NCBI GenBank assembly: GCA_030998225.1 | Contig: JAPYXD010000686.1 | Span: forward strand, 2,232,001 to 2,296,000 | DNA from: Diplolepis rosae | Lineage: Eukaryota > Arthropoda > Insecta > Hymenoptera > Diplolepididae | Length of the DNA stretch: 64,000 nucleotides | Direction of reading: 5' to 3' | Shown: positions 1 through 13,800 of the stretch, piece after piece | How positions within the stretch are numbered: position 1 is the stretch's first letter | Layout: every line of letters begins with the position of its first letter | The notes under the pieces: model-generated | Databases searched by the model: none | Told to the model about the DNA's origin: nothing | Seen by the model: the letters and a program-made list of their open reading frames with translations, nothing else | Position numbers and translations under genes: made by a program

Positions 1-3000
1 AGCCAGTATTTGACTCCATACTGGGGCATTGCTATAGCAGTACCGTGCCAACGCTGGGAATAAATCCCTCAGTCCGTTCAAGACAGCATTTGACTCCATA
101 CTGGGACAGTACTATATCAGTACAGCGCGAACGCTCGGCATAAATCCCTAAGTCGTCTTCTAGCAAGCATTTGACTCCATCCTGGGGCAGTACTACACCA
201 TTACCGCGCCAACGGTGGGCATAAATCCCTACGTCAGCTTCAAGACAGGATTTGACTCCATACTGGGGCATTACTATAACAGTACCACATTAACGCTCGG
301 CATTAATCCATCAGTCGGCTTCTAGCCAGCATTTGACTCCATACTGGGGCATTGCTATAACAGTACCATGCAAACGCTGGGAATTAAACCCTCAGTCCGC
401 TTCTTGACAGCATTTGACTCCATACTGTGGCAGTACTACACCAGTACCGCGACAACGGTGGGCATAAATCGCTACGTCAGCTTCAAGACAGCATTTGACT
501 CCATACTGGGGCAGTACTATATCAGTACCGCGCGAATGCTCGGCAAAAATTCCTAAGTCGTCTTCTAGCCAGAATTTGACTCCATACTGGGGCAGTACTA
601 TAACAGGACCGTGCCAACGCTGGGAATTAAACCCTCAGTCCGCTTCTAGACAGCATTTGACTCCATACTGGGAGAGTACTATATCAGTACCGCGCCAACG
701 CTCGGAATAAACCCCTAAGTCGTCTTCTAGCAAGCATTTGACTCCATAGTGGGGCAGTACTACACCATTACCGCGCCAACGGTGGGCATAAATCCCTACG
801 TCAGCTTCAAGACAGGATTTGACTCCATACTGGGGCATTACTATAACAGTACCACATTAACGCTCGGCATTAATCCATCAGTCGGCTTCTAGCCAGCATT
901 TGACTCCATACTGGGGCATTGCTATAACAGTACCATGCCAACGCTGGGAATTAAACCCTCAGTCCGCTTCTAGACAGCATTTGACTACATAATGGGACAG
1001 TACTATATCAGTACCGCGCCAACTCTCGGCATAAACCCCTAAGTCGTCTTCTAGCAAGCATTTAACTCCATACTGGGGCAGTACTATATCAGTACCGCGC
1101 GAATGCTCGGCAAAAATTCCTAAGTCGTCTACTAGACAGCATTTTACTCCATACTGGTGCAGTACTATACCAGTACCGCGCCAACGATGGGCATAAATCC
1201 CTGAATCAGTTTGTAGACAGCATTTGACACCATACTGGGGTAGTTCTATACCAGTACTGCCCCAAAGCTAGGCATAAATCCCTAAGACAGTTTCTAGAAA
1301 GCACTTGACTTCATACTGGGGCAGTACTATAGCAGTACCGCGCGAACGCTCGGCATTAATCCCAAAGTCGGCTTCAAGCCGTCATTTGGACTCCATACTG
1401 GGGCGTTTCTATACCAGTACCGTGCCAACAGTGGGCATAAATCCCTCAGTCATCTTCTAGATAGCATTTGACTCCATACTGGGGCAATACTATACAAGTA
1501 CCGTGCCAACGTTGGCCATTAATCCATCAGTCGGCTTCTAGACAGCTTTTGACTTCATAGTGGGGCAGTTCTACACCAGTACCGCGCCAACGCTGGGCAT
1601 GAATCCCTACGTCATCTTCTAGACAGCATTGGACTCCATACTGGGGCAATACTATACAAGTACCGTGCAAACGTTGGCCATTAATCCATCAGTCCGCTTC
1701 TAGACAGCATTTGACTCCATACTGGGACAGTACTATATCAGTACCGCGCCAACGCTCGGCATAAATACCTAAGTCGTCTTCTAGCAAGCATTTGACTCCA
1801 TAGTGGGACAGTACTATATCAGTACCGCGCGAACGCTCGGCATAAATCCCTAAGTCGTGTTCTAGCAAGCATTTGACTCCATACTGTGGCAGAACTATAC
1901 CAGTACCACGCTAACACACGGAATTAATCCGACAGTCGGCTTCTTGACAGCAGTTGACTCCATTCTGTGGCAGTACTACACCAGTACCGCGACAACGGTG
2001 GGCATAAATCCCTACGTCGGCTTCTAGCCAGTATTTGACTCCATACTGGGGCATTGCTATAGCAGTGCCTTGCCAACGCTGGTAATAAATCCCTCAGTCC
2101 TTTCTAGACAGCATTTGACTCCATACTGGGACAGTACTATATCAGTACAGCGCGAACGCTCGGCATAAATCCCTAAGTCGTCTTCTAGCAAGCATTTTAC
2201 TCCAGACTGGGGCAGAACTATACCAGTACCCTCTAACGCACGGAATTAATCCGTCAGTCGGCTTCTTGACAGCATTTGACTCCATACTGTGGCAGTACTA
2301 GACCAGTACCGCGACAACGGTGGGCATAAATCCCTACGTCAGCTTCAAGACAGCATTTGACTCCATACTAGGGCATTACTATAAGAGTACCACACTAACG
2401 CTCGGCATGAATCCCTCAGTTTCTAGACAGCATTTCACTCCATACTGGGGCATTTCTATACCAGTACCGTGCTAACGGTGCGCATAAATCCCTCAGTCAT
2501 CTTCTAGACAGCATTTGACTCCATACTGGGGCAATTCTATACCAGTGCCGCGCGAACGCTGGGCATTAATCCATCAGTCGGCTTCTAGACAGCATTTGAC
2601 GCCATACTGGGGCAGAACTATACCAGTACCACGCTAACGCACGGAATTAATCCGTCAGTCGGCTTCTTGACAGCATTTGACTCCATACTGTGGCAGTACT
2701 ACACCAGTACCGCGACAACGGAGGGCATATATCCCTACGTCAGCTTCAGGACAGCATTTGACTCCATACTGGGGCATTACTATAACAGTACCACACTAAC
2801 GCTCGACATTAATCCATCAGTCGGCTTCTAGCCAGTATTTGACTCCATACTGGGGCATTGCTATAGCAGTACCGTGCCAACGCTGGGAATAAATCCCTCA
2901 GTCCGTTCTAGACAGCATTTGACTCCATACTGGGAAAGTACTATATCAGTACAGCGCGAACGCTCGGCATAAATCCCTAAGTCGTCTTCCAGCAAGCATT

Positions 3001-3230
3001 TGACTCCATACTGTGGCAGTACTACACCAGTACCGCGACAACGGTGGGCATAAATCCCTACGTCAGCTTCAATACAGCATTTGACTCCATACTGGGGCAG
3101 AACTATGCTAGTACCACGCTAACGCTCGGCATTAATCCGTCAGTCGGCTTCTAGACGGCATTTAACTCCATACTGGGGCATTACTACACCAGTACCGCGA
3201 CAGCGGTGGGCATAAATCCCTACATCGGTT
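1..3230. repeat. Copy 1 of the ~3.2-kb higher-order unit (rearranged)
   Basis: Position 1 aligns with position 7364, and rare variants are shared over about 3.2 kb, for example the CCATCCTGGGG monomer (about 176 and 7539) and the ATGCTCGGCAAAAATTCC monomer (about 536 and 7899). The offset begins at 7,363 bp and changes to about 7,367 and then about 7,449. The first step reflects a small deletion near 2410, where CTCAGTTTCTAGACAG lacks four bases of the usual junction. The second arises because this copy lacks one class-C monomer present at about 10,125-10,205. The copy diverges after about 3230. The outer limit to the left is unknown because the window starts inside it. Confidence 0.85.
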
Positions 3231-3234
3231 TCTA

Positions 3235-3720
3235 GACAGCATTTGACTCAATACTGGGGCAGTACTATATCAGTACCGCGCGAACGCTCGGCATAAATTC
3301 CTAAGTCGTCTTCTAGCCAGAATTTGACTCCATACTGGGGCAGTACTATACCAGTACCGCGCGAACGCTGGGCATAAATACCTCAGTCATCTTCTGGACA
3401 GCATTAGACTCCATACTGGGGCAGTAATATACCAGTACCGCGCCAACGATGGGCATAAATCCTGAAACAGTTTGTAGACAGCATTTGACACCATACTGGG
3501 GTAGTTCTATACCAGTACTGCGCCAAAGCTAGGCATAAATCGCTAAGACAGTTTCTAGAAAGCACTTGACTTCATACTGGGGCAGTACTATAGCAGTACC
3601 GCGCGAACGCTCGGCATAAATCCCTAAGTCGGCTTCAAGCCGTCATTTGGACTCCATACTGGGGCGTTTCTATACCAGTGCCGTGCCAACAGTGGGCATA
3701 AATCCCTCAGTCATCTTCTA
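3235..3720. repeat. ~480-bp (six-monomer) block inserted into copy 1
   Basis: Copy 1 resumes its match to copy 2 near 3720-3960 (GGCAATAATCCATCAGTCG at about 3777 and 10659), but with an offset reduced from about 7,363 to 6,882. About 481 bp is therefore extra here. The block carries private variants: TTCTGGACAGCATTAGAC, a TAAATCCTGAAACAG monomer at about 3456 and CAAGCCGTCATTTGG at about 3636. The same series occurs at about 28.87-29.31 kb (CCTGAAACAG at 3461 and at 29045, an offset of 25,584 bp) and again, slightly altered, at about 34.6-34.98 kb. Confidence 0.75.
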
Positions 3721-4180
3721 GACAGCATTTGACTCGATACTGGGACATTACTATAACAATACCACACTAACGCTCGGCAATAATCCATCAGTCGTCTTCT
3801 AGCCAGTATTTGACTCCATACTGGGGCATTGCTATAGCAGTACCACATTAACGCTCGGCATAAATCCCTAAGTCGTCTTCTAGCCAGTATTTGACTCCAT
3901 ACTGGGGCATTGCTATAGCAGTACCACATTAACGCTCGGCATTAATCCATCAGTCGGCTTCTAGCCAGCATTTGACTCCATACTGGGGCATTACTACACC
4001 AGTACCGCGACAACGGTGGGCATAAATCCCTACGTCAGCTTCAAGACAGCATTTGACTCCATACTGGGGCATTACTATAACAGTACCACACTAACGCTCG
4101 GCATTAATCCATCAGTCGGCATCTAGCCAGCATTTGACTCCATACTGGGGCATTGCTATAACAGTACCGTGCCAACGCTG

Positions 4181-4828
4181 TGAATTAAACCCTCATTCCG
4201 CTTCTAGACCGCATTTGACTCCATACTGGGACAGTACTATATCAGTACCGCGCCAACGCTCGGAATAATCCCCTAAGTCGTCTTCTAGCAAGCATTTGAC
4301 TCCATAGTGGGGCAGTACTACACCAGTACCGCGCCAACGGTGGGCATAAATCCCTACGTCAGCTTCAAGACAGCATTTGACTCCATACTGGGGCATTACA
4401 ACAACAGTACCACATTAACGCTCGGCATTAATCCATCAGTCGGCTTCTAGCCAGCATTTGACTCCATACTGGGGCATTGCTATAACAGGACCGTGCCAAC
4501 GCTGGGAATTAAACCCTCAGTCCGCTTCTAGACAGCATTTGACTCCATACTTGGACAGTACTATATCAGTACCGCGCCAACGCTCGGAATAAACCCCTAA
4601 GTCGCGTTCTAGCAAGCATTTGACTCCATAGTGGGGCAGTACTACACCATTACCGCGCCAACGGTGGGCATAAATCCCTACGTCAGCTTCAAGACAGGAT
4701 TTGACTCCATACTGGGGCATTACGATAACAGTACCACATTAACGCTCGGCATTAATCCATCAGTCGGCTTCTAGCCAGCATTTGACTCCATACTGGGGCA
4801 TTGCTATAACAGTACCGTGCCAACGCTG
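4181..4828. repeat. 648-bp tandem duplication, unit 1
   Basis: Eight monomers (two A-B-C-D tetramers) are repeated directly as the next 648 bp. The two tetramers inside the unit differ from each other: the first has TTCTAGACCGCATTTG and CGGAATAATCCCC, the second has CCATACTTGGACAG and GTCGCGTTCTAGC. All these marks recur exactly 648 bp later. This shows that the 8-mer, not the 4-mer, was duplicated last. Confidence 0.9.
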
Positions 4829-5476
4829 TGAATTAAACACTCATTCCGCTTCTAGACCGCATTTGACTCCATACTGGGACAGTACTATATCAGTACCGCG
4901 CCAACGCTCGGAATAATCCCCTAAGTCGTCTTCTAGCAAGCATTTGACTCCATAGTGGGGCAGTACTACACCAGTACCGCGCCAACGGTGGGCATAAATC
5001 CCTACGTCAGCTTCAAGACAGCATTTGACTCCATACTGGGGCATTACTACAACAGTACCACATTAACGCTCGGCATTAATCCATCAGTCGGCTTCTAGCC
5101 AGCATTTGACTCCATACTGGGGCATTGCTATAACAGGACCGTGCCAACGCTGGGAATTAAACCCTCAGTCCGCTTCTAGACAGCATTTGACTCCATACTT
5201 GGAGAGTACTATATCAGTACCGCGCCAACGCTCGGAATAAACCCCTAAGTCGCGTTCTAGCAAGCATTTGACTCCATAGTGGGGCAGTACTACACCATTA
5301 CCGCGCCAACGGTGGGCATAAATCCCTACGTCAGCTTCAAGACAGGATTTGACTCCATACTGGGGCATTACGATAACAGTACCACATTAACGCTCGGCAT
5401 TAATCCATCAGTCGGCTTCTAGCCAGCATTTGACTCCATACTGGGGCATTGCTATAACAGTACCGTGCCAACGCTG
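4829..5476. repeat. 648-bp tandem duplication, unit 2
   Basis: This is the second copy of the eight-monomer unit and differs from the first at only a few bases (for example AAACACTCATTCC for AAACCCTCATTCC near 4825, and TTGGAGAGTAC for TTGGACAGTAC near 5200). Its end is set near 5476, where CCAACGCTGTGAATT of the unit is replaced by CCAACGCTGGGAATT. The related region near 14.46-15.1 kb has only one such unit, so the duplication is specific to this locus or was lost there. Confidence 0.9.
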
Positions 5477-6145
5477 GGAATTAAACCCTCAGTCCGCTTC
5501 TAGACAGCATTTGACTCCATACTGGGACAGTACTATATCAGTACCGCGCCAACGCTCGGCATAAACCCCTAAGTCGTCTTCTAGCAAGCATTTAACTCCA
5601 TAGTGGGACAGTACTATATCAGTACCGCGCGAACGCTCGGCATAAATCCCTAAGTCGTGTTCTAGCAAGCATTTGACTCCATACTGGGGCAGAACTATAC
5701 CAGTACCACGCTAACACACGGAATTAATCCGACAGTCGGCTTCTTGACAGCAGTTGTCTCCATTCTGTGGCAGTACTACACCAGTACCGCGACAACGGTG
5801 GGCATAAATCCCTACGTCGGCTTCTAGCCAGCATTTGACTCCATACTGGGACAGTACTATACCAGTACAGCGCGAACGCTCGGCATAAATCCCTAAGTCG
5901 TCTTCTAGCAAGCATTTGACTCCAGACTGGGGCAGAACTATACCAGTACCACGCTAACGCACGGAATTAATCCGACAGTCGGCTTCTTGACAGCATTTGA
6001 CTCCATACTGTGGCAGTACTACACCAGTACCGCGACAACGGTGGGCATAAATCCCTACGTCCGCTTCAAGACAGAATTTGACTCCATACTGGGGTATTAC
6101 TATAACAGTACCACACTAACGCTCGGCATTAATCCATCAGTCGGC
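4829..6145. repeat. 1.3-kb block repeated at 14,463-15,779
   Basis: Shared rare variants, including CAGTTGTCTCCATTCTGTGG (about 5752 and 15386) and CCAGACTGGGGCAGAAC (about 5922 and 15556), place an about 1.3-kb copy 9,634 bp downstream. Homology stops near 6146, where this copy continues with CATTTGGACTCC and the partner continues with CATTTCACTCC, two alternative versions of the same monomer position. Confidence 0.85.
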
Positions 6146-7363
6146 TTCTAGACAGCATTTGGACTCCATACTGGGGCATTTCTATACCAGTACCGTGCCA
6201 GCGGTGGGCATAAATCACTCAGTCATCTTCTAGACAGCATTTGACTCCATACTGGGTCAATACTATACAAGTACCGTGCGAACGCTGGGCATTAATCCAT
6301 CAGTCGGCTTCTAGACAGCATTTGACTCCATACTGGGGTATTGCTATAGCAGTACCGTGCCAACGCTGGGAATAAATCCCTAAGTCCGTTCTAGACAGCA
6401 TTTGACTCCATACTGGGACAGTACTATATCAGTACCGCGCGAACGCTCGGCATAAATCCCTAAGTCGTATTCTAGCAAGCATTTGACTCCATACTGGGGC
6501 AGAACTATACCAGTACCACGCTAACGCACGGAATTAATCCGTCAGTCGGCTTCTTGACAGCAGATGACTCCATGCTGTGGCAGTACTACACCAGTACCGC
6601 GCCAACGGTGGGCATAAATCCCTACGTCAGCTTCAAGACAGCATTTGACTCCATACTGGGGCATTACTATAACAGTACCACACTAACGCTCGACATTAAT
6701 CCATCAGTCGGCTTCTAGCCAGTATTTGACTCCATACTGGGGCATTGCTATAGCAGTACCGTGCCAACGATGGGAATAAATCCCTAAGTCCGTTCTAGAC
6801 AGCATTTGACTACATACTGGGACAGTACTATATCAGTACCGCGCGAACGCTCGGCATAAATCCCTAAGTCGTATTCTAGCAAGCATTTGACTCCATACTG
6901 GGGCAGAACTATACCAGTACCACGCTAACGCACGGAATTAATCCGTCAGTCGGCTTCTTGACAGCAGATGACTCCATGCTGTGGCAGTACTACACCAGTA
7001 CCGCGACAACGGTGGGCATAAATCCCTACGTCGGCTTCTAGCCAGCATTTGACTCCATACTGGGGCATTGCTATAACAGTACCGTGCCAAAGCTGGGAAT
7101 TAAACCCTCAGTCCGCTTCTAGACAGCATTTGACTCCATACTGGGACAGTACTATATCAGTACCGCGCCAACGCTCGGCATAAACCCCTAAGTCGTCTTC
7201 TAGCAAGCATTTAAGTCCATACTGGGGCATTACTACACCAGTACCGCGACAACGGTGGGCATAAATCCCTACGTCAGCTTCAAGACAGCATTTCACTCCG
7301 TACTGGGGCATTACTATAACAGTACCACACTAACGCTCGGCACTAATCCATCAGTCGGCCTCT

Positions 7364-7647
7364 AGCCAGTATTTGACTCCATACTGGGGCATTGCTATAG
7401 CAGTACCGTGCCAACGCTGGGAATAAATCCCTCAGTCCGTTCAAGACAGCATTTGACTCCATACTGGGACAGTACTATATCAGTACAGCGCGAACGCTCG
7501 GCATAAATCCCTAAGTCGTCTTCTAGCAAGCATTTGACTCCATCCTGGGGCAGTACTACACCATTACCGCGCCAACGGTGGGCATAAATCCCTACGTCAG
7601 CTTCAAGACAGGATTTGACTCCATACTGGGGCATTACTATAACAGTA
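7364..7647. repeat. Start of copy 2, shared only with copy 1
   Basis: These bases match 1-284 at an offset of 7,363 bp, including the TTCAAGACAGC junction after CAGTCCG and the CCATCCTGGGG monomer. The directly following 3.16-kb copy 3 has a different sequence at the corresponding place, so this segment lies outside the tandem duplication that made copies 2 and 3. Confidence 0.8.
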
Positions 7648-10600
7648 CCACATTAACGCTCGGCATTAATCCATCAGTCGGCTTCTAGCCAGCATTTGAT
7701 TCCATACTGGGGCATTGCTATAACAGTACCATGCAAACGCTGGGAATTAAACCCTCAGTCCGCTTCTTGACAGCATTTGACTCCATACTGTGGCAGTACT
7801 ACACCAGTACCGCGACAACGGTGGGCATAAATCGCTACGTCAGCTTCAAGACAGCATTTGACTCCATACTGGGGCAGTACTATATCAGTACCGCGCGAAT
7901 GCTCGGCAAAAATTCCTAAGTCGTCTTCTAGCCAGAATTTGACTCCATACTGGGGCAGTACTATAACAGGACCGTGCCAACGCTGGGAATTAAAACCTCA
8001 GTCCGCTTCTAGACAGCATTTGACTCCATACTGGGAGAGTACTATATCAGTACCGCGCCAACGCTCGGAATAAACCCCTAAGTCGTCTTCTAGCAAGCAT
8101 TTGACTCCATAGTGGGGCAGTACTACACCATTACCGCGCCAACGGTGGGCATAAATCCCTACGTCAGCTTCAAGACAGGATTTGACTCCATACTGGGGCA
8201 TTACTAGAACAGTACCACATTAACGCTCGGCATTAATCCATCAGTCGGCTTCTAGCCAGCATTTGACTCCATACTGGGGCATTGCTATAACAGTACCATG
8301 CCAACGCTGGGAATTAAACCCTCAGTCCGCTTCTAGACAGCATTTGACTCCATAATGGGACAGTACTATATCAGTACCGCGCCAACTCTCGGCATAAACC
8401 CCTAAGTCGTCTTCTAGCAAGCATTTAACTCCATACTGGGGCAGTACTATATCAGTACCGCGCGAATGCTCGACAAAAATTCCTAAGTCGTCTTCTAGCC
8501 AGAATTTGACTCCATACTGGTGCAGTACTATACCAGTACCGCGCCAACGATGGGCATAAATCCCTGAATCAGTTTGTAGACAGCATTTGACACCATACTG
8601 GGGTAGTTCTATACCAGTACGGCCCCAAAGCTAGGCATAAATCCCTACGACAGTTTCTAGAAAGCACTTGACTTCATACTGGGGCAGTACTATAGCAGTA
8701 CCGCGCGAACGCTCGGCATTAATCCCAAAGTCGGCTTCAAGCCGTCATTTGGACTCCATACTGGGGCGTTTCTATACCAGTGCCGTGCCAACAGTGGGCA
8801 TAAATCCCTCAGTCATCTTCTAGATAGCATTTGACTCCATACTGGGGCAATACTATACAAGTACCGTGCCAACGTTGGCCATTAATCCATCAGTCGGCTT
8901 CTAGACAGCTTTTGACTTCATAGTGGGGCAGTTCTACACCAGTACCGCGCCAACGCTGGGCATGAATCCCTACGTCATCTTCTAGACAGCATTGGACTCC
9001 ATACTGGGGCAATACTATACAAGTACCGTGCCAACGTTGGCCATTATTCCATCAGTCCGCTTCTAGACAGCATTTGACTCCATACTGGGACAGTACTATA
9101 TCAGTACCGCGCCAACGCTCGGCATAAATACCTAAGTCGTCTTCTAGCAAGCATTTGACTCCATAGTGGGACAGTACTATATCAGTACCGCGCGAACGCT
9201 CGGCATAAATCCCTAAGTCGTGTTCTAGCAAGCATTTGACTCCATACTGTGGCAGAACTATACCAGTACCACGCTAACACACGGAATTAATCCGACAGTC
9301 GGCTTCTTGACAGCAGTTGACTCCATTCTGTGGCAGTACTACACCAGTACCGCGACAACGGTGGGCATAAATCCCTACGTCGGCTTCTAGCCAGTATTTG
9401 ACTCCATACTGGGGCATTGCTATAGCAGTGCCTTGCCAACGCTGGTAATAAATCCCTCAGTCCTTTCTAGACAGCATTTGACTCCATACTGGGACCGTAC
9501 TATATCAGTACAGCGCGAACGCTCGGCATAAATCCCTAAGTCGTCTTCTAGCAAGCATTTTACTCCAGACTGGGGCAGAACTATACCAGTACCCTCTAAC
9601 GCACGAAATTAATCCGTCAGTCGGCTTCTTGACAGCATTTGACTCCATACTGTGGCAGTACTAGACCAGTACCGCGACAACGGTGGGCATAAATCCCTAC
9701 GTCAGCTTCAAGACAGCATTTGACTCCATACTAGGGCATTACTATAAGAGTACCACACTAACGCTCGGCATTAATCCATCAGTCGGCTTCTAGACAGCAT
9801 TTGGACTCCATACTGGGGCATTTCTATACCAGTACCGTGCCAGCGGTGGGCATAAATCACTCAGTCATCTTCTAGACAGCATTTGACTCCATACTGGGGC
9901 AATACTATACAAGTACCGTGCGAACGCTGGGCATTAATCCATCAGTCGGCTTCTAGACAGCATTTGACGCCATACTGGGGCAGAACTATACCAGTACCAC
10001 GCTAACGCACGGAATTAATCCGTCAGTCGGCTTCTTGACAGCATTTGACTCCATACTGTGGCAGTACTACACCAGTACCGCGACAACGGAGGGCATATAT
10101 CCCTACGTCAGCTTCAGGACAGCATTTGACTCCATAGTGGGGCAGTACTACACCAGTACCGCGCCAACGGTGGGCATAAATCCCTACGTCAGCTTCAAGA
10201 CAGCATTTGACTCCATACTGGGGCATTACTATAACAGTACCACACTAACGCTCGACATTAATCCATCAGTCGGCTTCTAGCCAGTATTTGACTCCATACT
10301 GGGGCATTGCTATAGCAGTACCGTGCCAACGCTGGGAATAAATCCCTCAGTCCGTTCTAGACAGCATTTGACTCCATACTGGGAAAGTACTATATCAGTA
10401 CAGCGCGAACGCTCGGCATAAATCCCTAAGTCGTCTTCCAGCAAGCATTTGACTCCCATACTGTGGCAGAACTATACCAGTACCACGCTAACGCACAGAA
10501 TTAATCCGTCAGTCGGCTTCTAGACGGCATTTAACTCCATACTGGGGCATTACTACACCAGTACCGCGACAACGGTGGGCATAAATCCCTACGTCAGCTT

Positions 10601-10806
10601 CAAGACAGCATTTGACTCCGTACTGGGGCATTACTATAACAGTACCACACTAACGCTCGGCAATAATCCATCAGTCGTCTTCTAGCCAGTATTTGACTCC
10701 ATACTGGGGCATTGCTATAGCAGTACCACATTAACGCTCGGCATAAATCCCTAAGTCGTCTTCTAGCCAGTATTTGACTCCATACTGGGGCATTGCTATA
10801 GCAGTA
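7648..10806. repeat. 3.16-kb tandem duplication, unit 1 (copy 2)
   Basis: This 39-monomer unit (39 x 81 = 3,159 bp) repeats immediately as 10,807-13,964. Very rare substitutions are shared, such as CATTTGATTCCATAC at about 7694 and 10853 and TCCATAATGGGACAG at about 8350 and 11509. The offset is 3,159 bp over the first part and falls to 3,157 bp by about 10.6 kb; one step is a single extra C in GACTCCCATACTG near 10,452. One patch around 9,785-9,930 differs from unit 2 far more than the surroundings. Confidence 0.92.
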
Positions 10807-13800
10807 CCACATTAACGCTCGGCATTAATCCATCAGTCGGCTTCTAGCCAGCATTTGATTCCATACTGGGGCATTGCTATAACAGTACCATGCAAACGCT
10901 GGGAATTAAACCCTCAGTCCGCTTCTTGACAGCATTTGACTCCATACTGTGGCAGTACTACACCAGTACCGCGACAACGGTGGGCATAAATCGCTACGTC
11001 AGCTTCAAGACAGCATTTGACTCCATACTGGGGCAGTACTATATCAGTACCGCGCGAATGCTCGGCAAAAATTCCTAAGTCGTCTTCTAGCCAGAATTTG
11101 ACTCCATACTGGGGCAGTACTATAACAGGACCGTGCCAACGCTGGGAATTAAACCCTCAGTCCGCTTCTAGACAGCATTTGACTCCATACTGGGAGAGTA
11201 CTATATCAGTACCGCGCCAACGCTCGGAATAAACCCCTAAGTCGTCTTCTAGCAAGCATTTGACTCCATAGTGGGGCAGTACTACACCATTACCGCGCCA
11301 ACGGTGGGCATAAATCCCTACGTCAGCTTCAAGACAGGATTTGACTCCATACTGGGGCATTACTAGAACAGTACCACATTAACGCTCGGCATTAATCCAT
11401 CAGTCGGCTTCTAGCCAGCATTTGACTCCATACTGGGGCATTGCTATAACAGTACCATGCCAACGCTGGGAATTAAACCCTCAGTCCGCTTCTAGACAGC
11501 ATTTGACTCCATAATGGGACAGTACTATATCAGTACCGCGCCAACTCTCGGCATAAACCCCTAAGTCGTCTTCTAGCAAGCATTTAACTCCATACTGGGG
11601 CAGTACTATATCAGTACCGCGCGAATGCTCGGCAAAAATTCCTAAGTCGTCTTCTAGCCAGAATTTGACTCCATACTGCTGCAGTACTATACCAGTACCG
11701 CGCCAACGATGGGCATAAATCCCTGAATCAGTTTGTAGACAGCATTTGACACCATACTGGGGTAGTTCTATACCAGTACTGCCCCAAAGCTAGGCATAAA
11801 TCCCTAAGACAGTTTCTAGAAAGCACTTGACTTCATACTGGGGCAGTACTATAGCAGTACCGCGCGAACGCTCGGCATTAATCCCAAAGTCGGCTTCAAG
11901 CCGTCATTTGGACTCCATACTGGGGCGTTTCTATACCAGTACCGTGCCAACAGTGGGCATAAATCCCTCAGTCATCTTCTAGATAGCATTTGACTCCATA
12001 CTGGGGCAATACTATACAAGTACCGTGCCAACGTTGGCCATTAATCCATCAGTCGGCTTCTAGACAGCTTTTGACTTCATAGTGGGGCAGTTCTACACCA
12101 GTACCGCGCCAACGCTGGGCATGAATCCCTACGTCATCTTCTAGACAGCATTGGACTCCATACTGGGGCAATACTATACAAGTACCGTGCCAACGTTGGC
12201 CATTATTCCATCAGTCCGCTTCTAGACAGCATTTGACTCCATACTGGGACAGTACTATATCAGTACCGCGCCAACGCTCGGCATAAATACCTAAGTCGTC
12301 TTCTAGCAAGCATTTGACTCCATAGTGGGACAGTACTATATCAGTACCGCGCGAACGCTCGGCATAAATCCCTAAGTCGTGTTCTAGCAAGCATTTGACT
12401 CCATACTGTGGCAGAACTATACCAGTACCACGCTAACACACGGAATTAATCCGACAGTCGGCTTCTTGACAGCAGTTGACTCCATTCTGTGGCAGTACTA
12501 CACCAGTACCGCGACAACGGTGGGCATAAATCCCTACGTCGGCTTCTAGCCAGTATTTGACTCCATACTGGGGCATTGCTATAGCAGTGCCTTGCCAACG
12601 CTGGTAATAAATCCCTCAGTCCTTTCTAGACAGCATTTGACTCCATACTGGGACAGTACTATATCAGTACAGCGCGAACGCTCGGCATAAATCCCTAAGT
12701 CGTCTTCTAGCAAGCATTTTACTCCAGACTGGGGCAGAACTATACCAGTACCCTCTAACGCACGGAATTAATCCGTCAGTCGGCTTCTTGACAGCATTTG
12801 ACTCCATACTGTGGCAGTACTAGACCAGTACCGCGACAACGGTGGGCATAAATCCCTACGTCAGCTTCAAGACAGCATTTGACTCCATACTAGGGCATTA
12901 CTATAAGAGTACCACACTAACGCTCGGCATTAATCCATCAGTCGGCTTCTAGATAGCATTTCACTCCATACTGGGGCATTTCTATACCAGTACCGTGCCA
13001 ACTGTGCTCATAAATCCCTCAGTCATCTTCTAGACAGCATTTGACTCCATACTGGGGCAATTCTATACCTGTACCGCGCGAACGCTGGGCATAAATCCAT
13101 CAGTCGGCTTCTAGACAGCATTTGACGCCATACTGGGGCAGAACTATACCAGTACCACGCTAACGCACGGAATTAATCCGTCAGTCGGCTTCTTGACAGC
13201 ATTTGACTCCATACTGTGGCAGTACTACACCAGTACCGCGACAACGGAGGGCATATATCCCTACGTCAGCTTCAGGACAGCATTTGACTCCATAGTGGGG
13301 CAGTACTACACCAGTACCGCGCCAACGGTGGGCATAAATCCCTACGTCAGCTTCAAGACAGCATTTGACTCCATACTGGGGCATTACTATAACAGTACCA
13401 CACTAACGCTCGACATTAATCCATCAGTCGGCTTCTAGCCAGTATTTGACTCCATACTGGGGCATTGCTATAGCAGTACCGTGCCAACGCTGGGAATAAA
13501 TCCCTCAGTCCGTTCTAGACAGCATTTGACTCCATACTGGGAAAGTACTATATCAGTACAGCGCGAACGCTCGGCATAAATCCCTAAGTCGTCTTCCAGC
13601 AAGCATTTGACTCCATACTGTGGCAGAACTATACCAGTACCACGCTAACGCACAGAATTAATCCGTCAGTCGGCTTCTAGACGGCATTTAACTCCATACT
13701 GGGGCATTACTACACCAGTACCGCGACAACGGTGGGCATAAATCCCTACGTCAGCTTCAAGACAGCATTTGACTCCGTACTGGGGCATTACTATAACAGT

